Part shown: piece after piece, positions 32,245-40,863 of the stretch | How the letters are laid out: the number at the start of each line of letters is the position of its first letter | How positions within the stretch are numbered: position 1 is the first letter of the stretch | Source: UBA4823 sp034436035 | GTDB taxonomy: Bacteria; Chloroflexota; Anaerolineae; Anaerolineales; UBA4823 | Direction: 5' to 3' | DNA length: 46,045 nt | Assembly (NCBI GenBank): GCA_034436035.1 | Contig: DAOTVW010000308.1 | Location: forward strand, 1 to 46,045 | Translations under genes and position numbers: made by a program | The notes under the pieces: generated by a model | The model's database searches: none | What the model saw: only the letters and a program-made list of their open reading frames with translations | Told to the model about the DNA's origin: nothing

Positions 32245-33353
32245 AACCCTCTCCCAATTTATTGCAAAGGATTCTAGAAATCGCGATTCTGATTCAGCGT
32301 ATCCCTGCCCCTACATTTGAAGAAAGTAAGCGAGCGAAATTCGTTGAGGAGCAGTTTCAACGAGAACGTGTGAAAGAGATTCTAAAAGACGAATTAGGCA
32401 ATCTCTATGTTCATCTGGAAGGGGAAAGGGAAACATCCCCCCTGGTAATCAGCGCTCATCTCGATACAGTTTTCCCGTTTGAGAACCACCAACCCGCATT
32501 TCGCCAAGGAGATTGTATTTATGGGCCAGGTATTGGGGATAATGCACTCGGGGTCGCGGCGTTGTTGGGTGTGGTTTGGGCTTTTAGCGAATCAGCTCGC
32601 TTTCCAGCGGGAGACATCTGGCTGGTTGCCAATGTAGGCGAAGAGGGGTTGGGTAATTTACGCGGGATGCGCAGGGTTGTCGAACGCTTTGGCGCAAATG
32701 TGACGGCGTATATCGTTTTAGAAGGGATGGCTCTGGGACATATCTATAACCGGGCATTAGGTGTGCGCCGTTACCGTTTAAGGGTGGAAACGAAAGGAGG
32801 GCACTCTTGGGTTAATTTTGGTAATCCTTCGGCAATCCATGAAATAGCGCGCTTAATATGTGATTTATCTGCGATCCCTTTACCTGAGCTCCCGCGTTGC
32901 AGCTTGAATGTAGGGGTGATTAATGGGGGGATTTCGGTCAACACGATTGCACCCTTGGCGATTGCCGAGCTTGATCTGCGTTCCGAAAATGTCGAGACTT
33001 TGGATTGGCTGAATCATCAAGTTCTGGATCGAGTAGAGAGCGCTAATTCTATGGAAGTGCGCGTCAGTGCAGAAAGCACAGGTTTCCGCCCACAGGGGGA
33101 ATTACCGCCAGAACACTGGTTAGTTCAGTTGGCAAAACAGTGTCTCAAAGCACAAGGGATTAATCCGCAACTCAACATTGGCTCAACCGATGCGAATATT
33201 CCTCTTAGTTTGGGTTACCCAGCGATTTGTATTGGGTTGACCCATGGGAATGCCGCCCATACTGCTGGGGAATTAATTTATTGTGATCCGCTTCGCCAGG
33301 GTATGGGGCAATTATTAATGTTGATCCAAAAAGTTTTTCATCATCCCGCCTAA
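32238..33353 (+). CDS. M20-family metallohydrolase (zinc peptidase/deacetylase type)
   Basis: A 371-residue protein. Zinc-site motifs are intact: S-A-H-L-D-T-V-F-P, G-P-G-I-G-D-N-A-L-G, N-V-G-E-E-G-L-G and near the end T-H-G-N-A-A-H-T-A. A dimerisation insert starts at K-G-G-H-S-W. M20 enzymes cut small peptides or acyl-amino acids in the cytoplasm; the substrate cannot be assigned. Its ATG lies inside the end of the PfkB-like gene (7-nt overlap), so the two are coupled and probably act on the same metabolite. Confidence 0.85.
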   Translation: MLKPSPNLLQRILEIAILIQRIPAPTFEESKRAKFVEEQFQRERVKEILKDELGNLYVHLEGERETSPLVISAHLDTVFPFENHQPAFRQGDCIYGPGIGDNALGVAALLGVVWAFSESARFPAGDIWLVANVGEEGLGNLRGMRRVVERFGANVTAYIVLEGMALGHIYNRALGVRRYRLRVETKGGHSWVNFGNPSAIHEIARLICDLSAIPLPELPRCSLNVGVINGGISVNTIAPLAIAELDLRSENVETLDWLNHQVLDRVESANSMEVRVSAESTGFRPQGELPPEHWLVQLAKQCLKAQGINPQLNIGSTDANIPLSLGYPAICIGLTHGNAAHTAGELIYCDPLRQGMGQLLMLIQKVFHHPA

Positions 33354-33469
33354 TGGTTTATAACAACTCAAGTAGCCATGCGGAAAATAAGAAACAAAAT
33401 ATGGTCAGGATTTAGTAGATGAACAGGATTAGACACGACGAACGCTATACAACCCACGGCAATTCTCTG

Positions 33470-33605
33470 GTTGAGAGATGTATTGAGCTTATCATATGGC
33501 TTGTCGAAATCCTTGGGTTGAGCCTTGTGAAACTATCAAAGGAAGGTCTCGATACGCTGCTCACGAAGAACGTTCGCCGCTACTCGACCATCGAAATGGA
33601 AAGAT
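33470..33605. repeat. Degenerate dispersed repeat element
   Basis: The stretch contains degenerate copies of TTGAGC...TGTCGAAA and GGTCTCGATACG...CTACTCGACC, words that form palindromic non-coding repeats in several bacterial phyla. A 65-codon frame crosses it, but it has no ribosome-binding site and is best read as an artefact. The rest of 33354-33804 shows nothing else. Confidence 0.45.
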
Positions 33606-33815
33606 GGTTACTATAAATAACAATATAGTGTCCAATTCCTTTTCTCTTATTTGAGTTTCGCTCTGCTACGGTGTAACCGAATTTCGCAATGACGGATTAA
33701 ACCACCAATATTATGATAGGGTGGGTGAGTAGGCAAAGTATTTATATGAGAAATTCTTAACTCAAACACATTGAAACCAAAATTTAAGGTATCATTACCA
33801 CTTCAGGAGGTCGTT

Positions 33816-34997
33816 ATGTCACTAAAAAGAAGCTTTTTTATTTTCATCCTGTTCTCCTTAACCTTAGCAGGATGCAATTTGATGAAACCGGCTGCAGCGC
33901 CAACGGCGGTAGAACAACCAACGGAGACTTTAACCTCTGTTCCACCCACCGCAACCACAGCGCCTACACCAGAAGCCACCCCGACTGTGGCACAGGTGGA
34001 CTATGGTCCAACTAATTTTCCAGCTAATGTCAATCCATTAACTGGTTTGCCAGTTACTGATCCAACCCGCCTGGAACGGCGCCCGATTTCTATCAAAATC
34101 CAGATATTTCCGCGCGATGACCGTCCGCCATTTGCTTTAGCATTAGCAGACATTGTTTATGACTACTACCAAAATAATGGCTTAACCCGCTTCAACGCGA
34201 TCTTTTACGGAAATGATGCCGAACAGGTTGGTCCGGTGCGCTCTGGACGCCTATTTGACAGCGAAATCGTGCGCATGTACAAAGCGATTTTTGCCTTTGG
34301 TGGTGCGGACAAGCGTATCTTAAAAACCTTTTTTAACTCCGACTTTTCTGATCGGCTTGTTTTAGAAGGCGCGATGAATTGCCCGCCCATGTGCCGCGTG
34401 GAACCAAATGGAGCGAACTATCTCGTAGCAAACACGAAAGAAATGGGACCTTATGTAGTTTCTAAGGGCGCTACCAATGACCGTCAAAATTTAGATGGTA
34501 TGAAGTTTCAATTCCAAACCCCGCCCAATGGCGTTCCGGGTGTCCAAATATTCAATCGTTTTTCCATCAGTTCCTATAATCGCTGGGATTTCGATCAGGC
34601 GAGCGGCCGTTACCTTCGTTTTCAAGATACCCAGGAAGATGCCGGACAAGGTGAAGGTTATGCGGCATTAATGGATCGGGTCACCAATACTCAAATTGTG
34701 GCAGATAATGTGGTGGTATTGTTGATACCGCATGAATACGCCTACAAATCTGGGAATAGCGAGATCGTGGAAATTAAAATGGGAGATAGCGGAATTGCGT
34801 ATGCCTTCCGTGATGGATATGCGTATGAGTTGAAATGGACAAGGCAATCACCCGATGCCATATTTAGCCTTGTTTTTCCAGATGGAACCCCTTATTCGTA
34901 TAAACCGGGCATTACTTTTTACGAAGTGATGGGCACTTCTTCAAGTATCGATAAAAAAGACAACGGTGTTTGGCGGTTTGAAATTAAATTCCCCTAG
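33816..34997 (+). CDS. DUF3048-domain lipoprotein
   Basis: A 393-residue protein. The start at 33816 follows AGGAGG (33805-33810) by 5 nt. The signal peptide ends in a lipobox, L-T-L-A-G-C, with the cysteine near residue 20, so it should be lipid-anchored outside. A Thr-Pro-rich linker follows, and then the DUF3048 region with N-P-L-T-G-L-P-V, R-R-P-I-S-I-K-I, V-G-P-V-R-S-G-R and a C-terminal part with F-P-D-G-T-P-Y. The family (YerB of Bacillus) is widespread in Gram-positives and Chloroflexota; its biochemical role is not known. It ends in a strong terminator and stands alone. Confidence 0.85.
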   Translation: MSLKRSFFIFILFSLTLAGCNLMKPAAAPTAVEQPTETLTSVPPTATTAPTPEATPTVAQVDYGPTNFPANVNPLTGLPVTDPTRLERRPISIKIQIFPRDDRPPFALALADIVYDYYQNNGLTRFNAIFYGNDAEQVGPVRSGRLFDSEIVRMYKAIFAFGGADKRILKTFFNSDFSDRLVLEGAMNCPPMCRVEPNGANYLVANTKEMGPYVVSKGATNDRQNLDGMKFQFQTPPNGVPGVQIFNRFSISSYNRWDFDQASGRYLRFQDTQEDAGQGEGYAALMDRVTNTQIVADNVVVLLIPHEYAYKSGNSEIVEIKMGDSGIAYAFRDGYAYELKWTRQSPDAIFSLVFPDGTPYSYKPGITFYEVMGTSSSIDKKDNGVWRFEIKFP

Positions 34998-35045
34998 ATA
35001 GACATTTTATCCAAAATCAAACTTGAACTGCCCCAGTTCAAATCA

Positions 35046-35078
35046 AACCTCCCTCACGACGAGGGAGGTTGTTTTCTT
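35046..35078 (+). terminator. Intrinsic terminator after the DUF3048 gene
   Basis: AACCTCCCTC (35046-35055) pairs with GAGGGAGGTT (35061-35070) across ACGAC, followed by GTTTTCTT. It lies between two convergent genes; the minus-strand T run is weak. Confidence 0.9.
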
Positions 35079-35109
35079 AATGTTGGGCTGGTATTAGATA
35101 TGTATTATC

Positions 35110-36303
35110 CTAATCCTCTATTTCCGGGTTGAACTTCAAGGCAACTTCCCGCCGAGACCAGGCTAGACTCATAAGAAAGCCCAGCACCATAATCACAGAA
35201 CCGCTGAAATACGGATAATGGATATTCAGATCAAATATTGAGCCAGCCCACATGGGACCGATAATCCTTCCCAAACTTAAAAACGAGTTATTCAACCCCA
35301 TGGTGATTCCTTGTTTTGTGCTGGTATTTTTGGATATCAATGATGCTACGGATGGATTCAACATGGCATTGCTTAAGACAAAATACCCGGCCGTTAACAT
35401 CACTTGTACATAGTTTTGTGCCAAGGTCATCAGTACAAAACCGATGGCACTGCTGATAAATGCTGCCTGAATCACTTTGATTTCACCAAATTTACGGGTG
35501 GCTGGACCGGTCAACCCGCCCTGGATCAATGCAGAGATTAACCCAATAACCGTTAGGATTGTACCCACTTGTTGAGGCGTGTAATTGTAGCGTTCTTTCG
35601 CATATAGCCCGAAAACGCTTTCAAAATTTGTTAATCCAAAACTCAATAGAAAAGCCATCCAGAATAAAAGCCCAATCGGACCTGTGAGCGCTTTCCAGAG
35701 GTTTTGAATCTGGGGACCGCGAATACGGATATCCTTATTTGGAGCGCTTCGAGGTGCTTCAGGTAACACCAAGAAAACAATGATCAGGGCTAAAAAGGAT
35801 AAACCGGATGCCAGAAAAAATGGGGCAGATAAAGAGCTGCTTGCTAACCACCCCCCTAACCCTGGGCCGATCACCATGCCGATCCCCATCGCGGCACCGA
35901 TCATTCCCATTTTTCCGCCGCGTTCTTCTTCACTCGTGCTATCTGAGACGTAAGCCATTGCTGTGGGTAATGTTGCAGAAGAAAGGATTCCAGCTAAAGC
36001 ACGGGCAACGAACAGCATCCATAGTTGGGTTGACAAACCCAGCAAGAGCTGAGCGAGGGCGTTGCCAAACACTCCTACCATCAAAATTGGTTTTCTTCCA
36101 ATTTGATCCGAAATTGAACCCCAAATCGGAGCAAAAATAAACTGCATTAAGCCATAGGTCGCCATCAACATTCCTAAGGCACTGCCACCGGCACCAAATT
36201 GCTTTACATAAAAAGGCAGGATCGGGATCACAATCCCAAATCCCAACATTATGACGATCATTGTAAAAAAGAGAATGAGGACGTTCCGTTGATTTTGAAC
36301 CAT
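35110..36303 (-). CDS. MFS drug efflux transporter (DHA1/TetA-like)
   Basis: A 397-residue protein with 12 membrane segments. G-S-I-S-D-Q-I-G-R-K-P in loop 2-3 is the Major Facilitator signature, and I-G-P-G-L-G-G-W-L in segment 5 is the antiporter motif of drug-efflux (DHA1) carriers, as in TetA. Proton-driven export of a small toxic compound is likely; the drug is unknown. AGGAGG lies 4 nt before the ATG. A promoter with an inverted repeat in it lies upstream, so it is probably regulated by a repressor not encoded next door. Divergent from the EamA gene. Confidence 0.85.
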   Translation of the reverse strand: MVQNQRNVLILFFTMIVIMLGFGIVIPILPFYVKQFGAGGSALGMLMATYGLMQFIFAPIWGSISDQIGRKPILMVGVFGNALAQLLLGLSTQLWMLFVARALAGILSSATLPTAMAYVSDSTSEEERGGKMGMIGAAMGIGMVIGPGLGGWLASSSLSAPFFLASGLSFLALIIVFLVLPEAPRSAPNKDIRIRGPQIQNLWKALTGPIGLLFWMAFLLSFGLTNFESVFGLYAKERYNYTPQQVGTILTVIGLISALIQGGLTGPATRKFGEIKVIQAAFISSAIGFVLMTLAQNYVQVMLTAGYFVLSNAMLNPSVASLISKNTSTKQGITMGLNNSFLSLGRIIGPMWAGSIFDLNIHYPYFSGSVIMVLGFLMSLAWSRREVALKFNPEIED

Positions 36304-36320
36304 ATGACCTCCTATATCGC

Positions 36321-36348
36321 ATTATAATCTTGACACGCAGAGTGTCAT
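36321..36348 (-). promoter_or_regulatory. MFS promoter with candidate operator
   Basis: On the minus strand ATGACA (36343-36348), 16-nt spacer, TATAAT (36321-36326). The perfect inverted repeat TGACAC-N5-GTGTCA (36331-36347) covers the -35 box and most of the spacer, a place where a bound repressor would block RNA polymerase. Confidence 0.65.
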
Positions 36349-36401
36349 GAGACAGTTTTCATGGAAAAAGCCTGCTTTTTATCCTGATTGGAGGGTTACC
36401 A

Positions 36402-36827
36402 ATGCCTAAATTTCCCAATTGGCTGCTAAATTCGTTGTTCTCATTTTTACTATGGGGCTTTTGGGGTTTCTTTGGGAAACTTGCCTCTTTTTCCTTGCGC
36501 GGTGAGGCGTTGTTGCTTTTCTCCAGTATTGGCTGGATTACCACTTTCCCCTTATATTATTTTCTATACCGTGATATTTTTCATTCCACTCATCTGGGAG
36601 TGGACGTAGTGTGGGCGGTTCTGAGCGGTATTGCCGGAAGCCTTGGGGTACTGTTCTTTTACTTTGCTTTGGCGCGTGGTGAAGCAACTCGGGTTGTGGC
36701 GATTACTGCTGCCTATCCTCTGGTGACTGCAATTTTGGCTTTTATCATTTTACGAGAGGCTTTTACCGTATCAAAAATAGTCGGTTTGCTTTTTGCATTA
36801 TTGGGAATCTATTTCCTTTCCCGCTAA
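36402..36827 (+). CDS. Half-size EamA-family membrane transporter
   Basis: A 141-residue protein with four to five membrane helices corresponding to a single EamA unit; most EamA transporters have two. It has A-R-G-E-A-T-R-V-V-A-I-T-A-A-Y-P-L-V and ends L-F-A-L-L-G-I-Y-F-L-S-R, typical of EamA proteins. As a single unit it should form dimers, like small multidrug-resistance proteins. GGAGG lies 8 nt before the ATG. Substrate unknown. It is divergent from the MFS drug transporter across a 98-bp gap. Confidence 0.82.
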   Translation: MPKFPNWLLNSLFSFLLWGFWGFFGKLASFSLRGEALLLFSSIGWITTFPLYYFLYRDIFHSTHLGVDVVWAVLSGIAGSLGVLFFYFALARGEATRVVAITAAYPLVTAILAFIILREAFTVSKIVGLLFALLGIYFLSR

Positions 36828-36982
36828 TCTACGAATAATATAAATAGAGAGGATTTTCAAGATAAAAACGATTGGATTTATTGAGGGGATATGGCTGCAC
36901 GGAGTTACCATTGAGTACAGCAAATATGCTAAGTATGGAACTACTCACCACTACAAGTTGCGCTGACAATTTGCAGCGAAAA

Positions 36983-37053
36983 CCGTTCACGAAGGCGCCA
37001 CGAATAAAAGCATGACGGCGCTATTCGTGCATTCGTGTAATATTCGTGGACGG
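36983..37053. repeat. Palindromic intergenic repeat element
   Basis: Outer arms CCGTTCACGAA and TTCGTGGACGG match at 10 of 11 positions, and inner arms CACGAAT (36999-37005) and ATTCGTG (37023-37029) match perfectly; TTCGTG recurs three times. It looks like a dispersed non-coding repeat. The flanking parts of 36828-37159 show no gene. Confidence 0.5.
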
Positions 37054-37159
37054 TTTGTTATCAACCACAAAGCCTATGATAATGTCAGTTCCTCTTCGAA
37101 TGCCGCCCTTCTGTGTTATAGCCGAACCTCACTATGACAATTAAGTTGTTGTCACTGAT

Positions 37160-37712
37160 AAAAAAAGCGAAGCAGTATCCCTCTCAGGCATGGAGATTGC
37201 TTCTGTCGCATAGAACGCTCCATCGCAATGACAGTTCGATTGTTGTGACTACGAGCGAAGCGAAGCAGTCTCACTCTCAAGCATGGAGATTGCTTCTGTC
37301 GCATAGAACGCTCCATCGCAATGACAGTTCGATTGTTATGATTACGAGCGAAGCGAAGCAGTATCTCTCTAAGCCATGGAGATTGCTTCTGTCGCATAGA
37401 ACGCTCCATCGCAATGACCGTTCGATTGTTATGATTACGAGCGAAGCGAAGCAGTATCTCTCTAAGCCATGGAGATTGCTTCTGTCGCAAAGAACGCTCC
37501 ATCGCAATGACAGTTCGATTGTTGTGATTACGAGCGAAGCGAAGCAGTATCTCTCTCAAGCATGGAGATTGCTTCTGTCGCAAAGAACGCTCCATTGCAA
37601 TGACAGTTCGATTGTTGTCACTGAGAACAAAGTGAAGCACTCTCCCTCTCATACGGGGAGATTGCTTCTGAAGCAAAGAGTGATCCTTCGCGATGATAGT
37701 TTGCTGCCATGA
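37160..37712. repeat. Six-copy 93-bp tandem repeat
   Basis: The word AGCGAAGCAGT (AGTGAAGCACT in the last copy) starts at 37166, 37259, 37352, 37445, 37538 and 37631, exactly 93 bp apart each time. Each copy also holds GGAGATTGCTTCTG and CGCAATGACAGTTCGATTGTT, and GAAGCAGTATCTC is roughly the inverse of GAGATTGCTTC, so each unit can fold. The last copy is the most diverged. The element is related to the one at 3533-3615. Because 93 is divisible by three, frames stay open on both strands (192 and 238 codons), but neither shows protein-like conservation or a start signal. Confidence 0.9.
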
Positions 37713-37770
37713 ATATACTATCCCTATCCTCATAGGTTGGTATTCAAAAAATAACTTTGTAAAATTCTTT

Positions 37771-37799
37771 TTGGGTATGAATCGAAAAAGGGGTAGAAT
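37771..37799 (+). promoter_or_regulatory. Promoter of the ClC gene
   Basis: TTGGGT (37771-37776), 17-nt spacer, TAGAAT (37794-37799). The ATG is 15 nt after the -10 box, giving a 5' leader of only about 8 nt and no ribosome-binding site. Confidence 0.6.
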
Positions 37800-37814
37800 T
37801 TCACCCAAATAAAC

Positions 37815-39854
37815 ATGGGAAATAATCAGAACAATCATCGGTTGCGCCGTTGGCTGGAACGCATACAACCTTCCGAAACGTTGCTTTTAATGTCCATCGC
37901 TATGATAGTTGGACTATTCACCGCTGCGGGTGTATGGGTCTTTAAGAGCCTCATTGCACTTTTCACCCATATTTTTTTTATAAACCTCGCTCCAGTATTC
38001 GAGCATATCGGACATTGGACGATTGCGTTTATCCCCGTTTTTGGTGGTTTATTGGTGGGGGTATTTTTACATTTTTTTGTTGGTCATGAACAATATCATG
38101 GTGTTTCGGGTATCATTGAATCGGTGACCTTTGCTGCCGGTCGATTACGCTATTGGCGAATTCCAGCCAAAACTTTGGCAGCAGCATTATCTATCGGCAG
38201 CGGCGCCTCCGTAGGACCAGAAGACCCCAGTGTGCAGATTGGTGCGAATATTGGTTCCATGATTGGACAGCGATTAAGCTTTTCAGATGAACGAATGCGT
38301 TCACTGGTTGCCGCAGGGGCCGCTTCAGGGATTGCAGCGGCATTCAATGCACCGATTGCTGGGGTGTTCTTTGCCCTTGAAGTTATCTTAGGGGAAATTG
38401 GGGGTGCGGCAATGGGGGTAGTTGTACTGGCGGCAGTGATTTCGGCTGTTTTTACTCAGGCGGTTTCCGGAGCTCACCCGGCATTCAATGTGGCTTCGTA
38501 TGCTTTTAAATCTATATGGGAGTTACCCCTCTATATTTTGCTGGGACTGTTTACCGGTTTGATCGCTGTGCAATATATTAAGTTGATTGATGGTTTTCAC
38601 CGCTTATTTGATCATCTTCTGCTCCCAACGTGGGCAAAACCAGCCATTGCAGGCATTCTTGTTGGATTGGTAGGTATATCCTTACCACAGATTTTTGGTG
38701 TGGGTTACGAAACTATTGATCATATCTTCAATGCTGCCCCATTTCCGCTGGCACTTTTAATTGTTTTAATGGTGGCAAAACTGATATTAACCCCTATCTG
38801 TGTTGGGAGTGGTTTTCCGGGTGGTGTTTTTGCACCCGCCTTGTTCATAGGAGCAACTTTAGGGAGCGCTTTCGGTGAGCTTGCCATGCGTATCTTCCCC
38901 CAATTGGGAATAGTCCCGGCTGCGATGGCAATGGTTGGAATGGCAGCTCTCTTGGCGGGGGCAGTCCATGCTCCCCTCACTGCAACATTGCTGCTATTCG
39001 AGATGACCAATGACTATCGCATTATTCTACCGCTCATGCTAACGGTGATGGTCAGTTACCTGGTCTCGCAACAATTGCAACACGAATCGGTCTATATGCT
39101 GCCCATCGCAAGGAAAGGGTTGCGCATCCAGCGTGGGCGGGATGTAGATTTGCTGGAGACAATCTCGGTTAGTCAAGTGATGAAAACAGATATCACACCA
39201 CTTCATGAAAGTGACTCGATTCGCTTTGCTGCGGAGCAGTTGTCTCATCAGCGTGCACATGGATTACCAGTGCTAGATGATAACGATCACCTGGTAGGGA
39301 TATTAGCTCTCCAGGATATAGAGGATGCTTCTCTAAACAACCCTGACGCAAAAACCGTTGGCGAGATTTGTACTCGCCAAATGATCCTCACTTACCCGGA
39401 TGAAACCGTAGGAGCAGCCCTGCGTAAAATGAGCGTGCGCGATATCGGTCGTTTACCCGTTGTGGAGCGCAATAACCCACAGCATCTCTTAGGGGTTGCC
39501 CGCCGTAGTGATTTAATCCGCGCCTATGAAATAGCCCTTGCCCAACGCACCACGCTGCACCATCGTGCCCAACAAGCTCGTATAGGGGGAATGGCAGATG
39601 TACGTGTTGAAGAATTTCGCATCGAACCGAAATCTATCTGTGAGGGTAAACCATTGAGCAAAATCCCCTGGCCACGTGAATCGGTGGTTTCCTCTATCCG
39701 TCGGAATCGACGATTGTTGATTCCCCATGGTGATACGGTTCTCAGAGCAGGCGATATTTTGGTTGTTGTACTAGAGGACGAAGCTGAACAAATCATCCGT
39801 CAACTTTGCCAAACACAGGAAAGTCCTTCCACCTCAACTGAGTCGAATCAGTAA
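37815..39854 (+). CDS. ClC-family chloride channel/transporter with CBS pair and TrkA-C domain
   Basis: A 679-residue protein: ClC membrane domain (about 1-430), two CBS domains (about 455-580) and a C-terminal TrkA-C/RCK-C ligand-binding domain (about 590-665). Selectivity-filter segments are recognisable: G-P-E-D-P-S-V-Q-I-G with the gating glutamate E136, and G-F-P-G-G-V-F-A-P-A-L. In F-F-A-L-E-V-I-L the second position of the E-E pair seen in proton-coupled E. coli ClC is valine (V190), as in channel-type ClCs. CBS and TrkA-C domains suggest control by nucleotides. It would carry chloride or other anions across the cytoplasmic membrane. Single gene, convergent with the next one. Confidence 0.88.
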   Translation: MGNNQNNHRLRRWLERIQPSETLLLMSIAMIVGLFTAAGVWVFKSLIALFTHIFFINLAPVFEHIGHWTIAFIPVFGGLLVGVFLHFFVGHEQYHGVSGIIESVTFAAGRLRYWRIPAKTLAAALSIGSGASVGPEDPSVQIGANIGSMIGQRLSFSDERMRSLVAAGAASGIAAAFNAPIAGVFFALEVILGEIGGAAMGVVVLAAVISAVFTQAVSGAHPAFNVASYAFKSIWELPLYILLGLFTGLIAVQYIKLIDGFHRLFDHLLLPTWAKPAIAGILVGLVGISLPQIFGVGYETIDHIFNAAPFPLALLIVLMVAKLILTPICVGSGFPGGVFAPALFIGATLGSAFGELAMRIFPQLGIVPAAMAMVGMAALLAGAVHAPLTATLLLFEMTNDYRIILPLMLTVMVSYLVSQQLQHESVYMLPIARKGLRIQRGRDVDLLETISVSQVMKTDITPLHESDSIRFAAEQLSHQRAHGLPVLDDNDHLVGILALQDIEDASLNNPDAKTVGEICTRQMILTYPDETVGAALRKMSVRDIGRLPVVERNNPQHLLGVARRSDLIRAYEIALAQRTTLHHRAQQARIGGMADVRVEEFRIEPKSICEGKPLSKIPWPRESVVSSIRRNRRLLIPHGDTVLRAGDILVVVLEDEAEQIIRQLCQTQESPSTSTESNQ

Positions 39855-39874
39855 GAATAGTTAGATATCAGCGA

Positions 39875-40570
39875 TTAATTGGAATGCTTATTTTTCTGTT
39901 TAAGCAGTGCTTGCAAAGCATCTGCTCGTTTCTTGTTTGCTTTTTGGGTTGTCTTTAGCTGAATTATTCTTTGTCTTGCTCGTTGAAATCCCAACCATGC
40001 TATCGGAACACAAATCAAGCATATTTCACCGAGGAAGAGGAGAATATATTTATACTCGTTTCCTGTCACATAATCTCTTACGAAATAACCGATTGCCCCA
40101 GGTTGTGTGGCATTTTGTATGCGGTATTGTCCCGTACTCGGAATCAGAAAAGTGAGGATTGGCCTTCCTTTTGCAAATGGTGTATCATAAATCATCAATC
40201 CCCGCTGGATAAATTCAACCTTTATTTGTTCTCCATTCTTAAGGTTTTGGATTTTCATCCAGGGTTTAAAATTTTTATCTAAAATTGCATCATTGATTTG
40301 CAACAAATCTAAGTTCGAGGTATAGAAGGCATATTGGCCAGGGATTCCAAATACCACCGTCTGGTTGGAAAGGCTCATATCGACAATCCATACCTCATCT
40401 TTGGTTACCAGTTTCAATAATCCCAATTTGTCTAATGGATAAAAGAAAAGATAGCCAACGCTTTTGACCAATTCCCCTAAATGACCTAATAATACTAAAC
40501 CAAAAATAAAAAGCAAGACACCCAATAGAATATTACGGATCACTGGGGGTTGATAATTATGGCGCATCAT
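39875..40570 (-). CDS. Hypothetical protein with two membrane helices
   Basis: A 231-residue protein with a membrane helix at about residues 13-33, an extracytoplasmic domain of about 140 residues without cysteine pairs, a second helix at about 178-198, and a very basic C-terminal tail (K-K-R-A-D-A-L-Q-A-L-L-K-Q-K-N-K). I do not recognise the family. The paired ATGs at 40570 and 40567 leave a one-residue uncertainty, and no ribosome-binding site is clear. It stands between the ClC gene and dnaE; no functional link is apparent. Confidence 0.6.
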   Translation of the reverse strand: MMRHNYQPPVIRNILLGVLLFIFGLVLLGHLGELVKSVGYLFFYPLDKLGLLKLVTKDEVWIVDMSLSNQTVVFGIPGQYAFYTSNLDLLQINDAILDKNFKPWMKIQNLKNGEQIKVEFIQRGLMIYDTPFAKGRPILTFLIPSTGQYRIQNATQPGAIGYFVRDYVTGNEYKYILLFLGEICLICVPIAWLGFQRARQRIIQLKTTQKANKKRADALQALLKQKNKHSN

Positions 40571-40841
40571 TTAGCAACTTTGTATTGAAACGGGATTAAC
40601 ATGTTTAAACACCATCTAAAAACCTATCGAGAAAGATGGATAAAAACCATTTTGGCACGAATTCTATACAGATAACCTCTTAGGTATGGCTGGGGTTATG
40701 GATGGCAGCGATCACCAAACAAAAGATTTAACTATGTAACCTTATTTTATCAAGAAAATACTAAAATGAAGCCCAATATGTGTTATTCCCAATTAATTCG
40801 CTTAAATTATGGATTAATTTAAGACTCTCCCAACTTGGGCG

Positions 40842-40850
40842 TGCTATAAT
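40842..40850 (+). promoter_or_regulatory. Extended -10 promoter of dnaE
   Basis: TGCTATAAT is an extended -10 element with a perfect TATAAT. The dnaE ATG lies 13 nt downstream, leaving an untranslated leader of about 6 nt and no ribosome-binding site. No -35 match is seen. The stretch 40571-40841 holds no other gene. Confidence 0.65.
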
Positions 40851-40863
40851 CTCTGTAGACCCT

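Noticed and set aside
33419..33616. 65-codon open frame
   Set aside because: It crosses a degenerate repeat element, has no ribosome-binding site or promoter, and its composition is not protein-like.
37134..37868. Long open frames on both strands (192 and 238 codons) with repeated S-E-A-K-Q / R-S-M-R-Q-K-Q units
   Set aside because: They follow from a 93-bp tandem repeat whose period is a multiple of three; both strands are open at once, no ribosome-binding site precedes them, and the DNA word, not the protein, is shared with the element at 3533.
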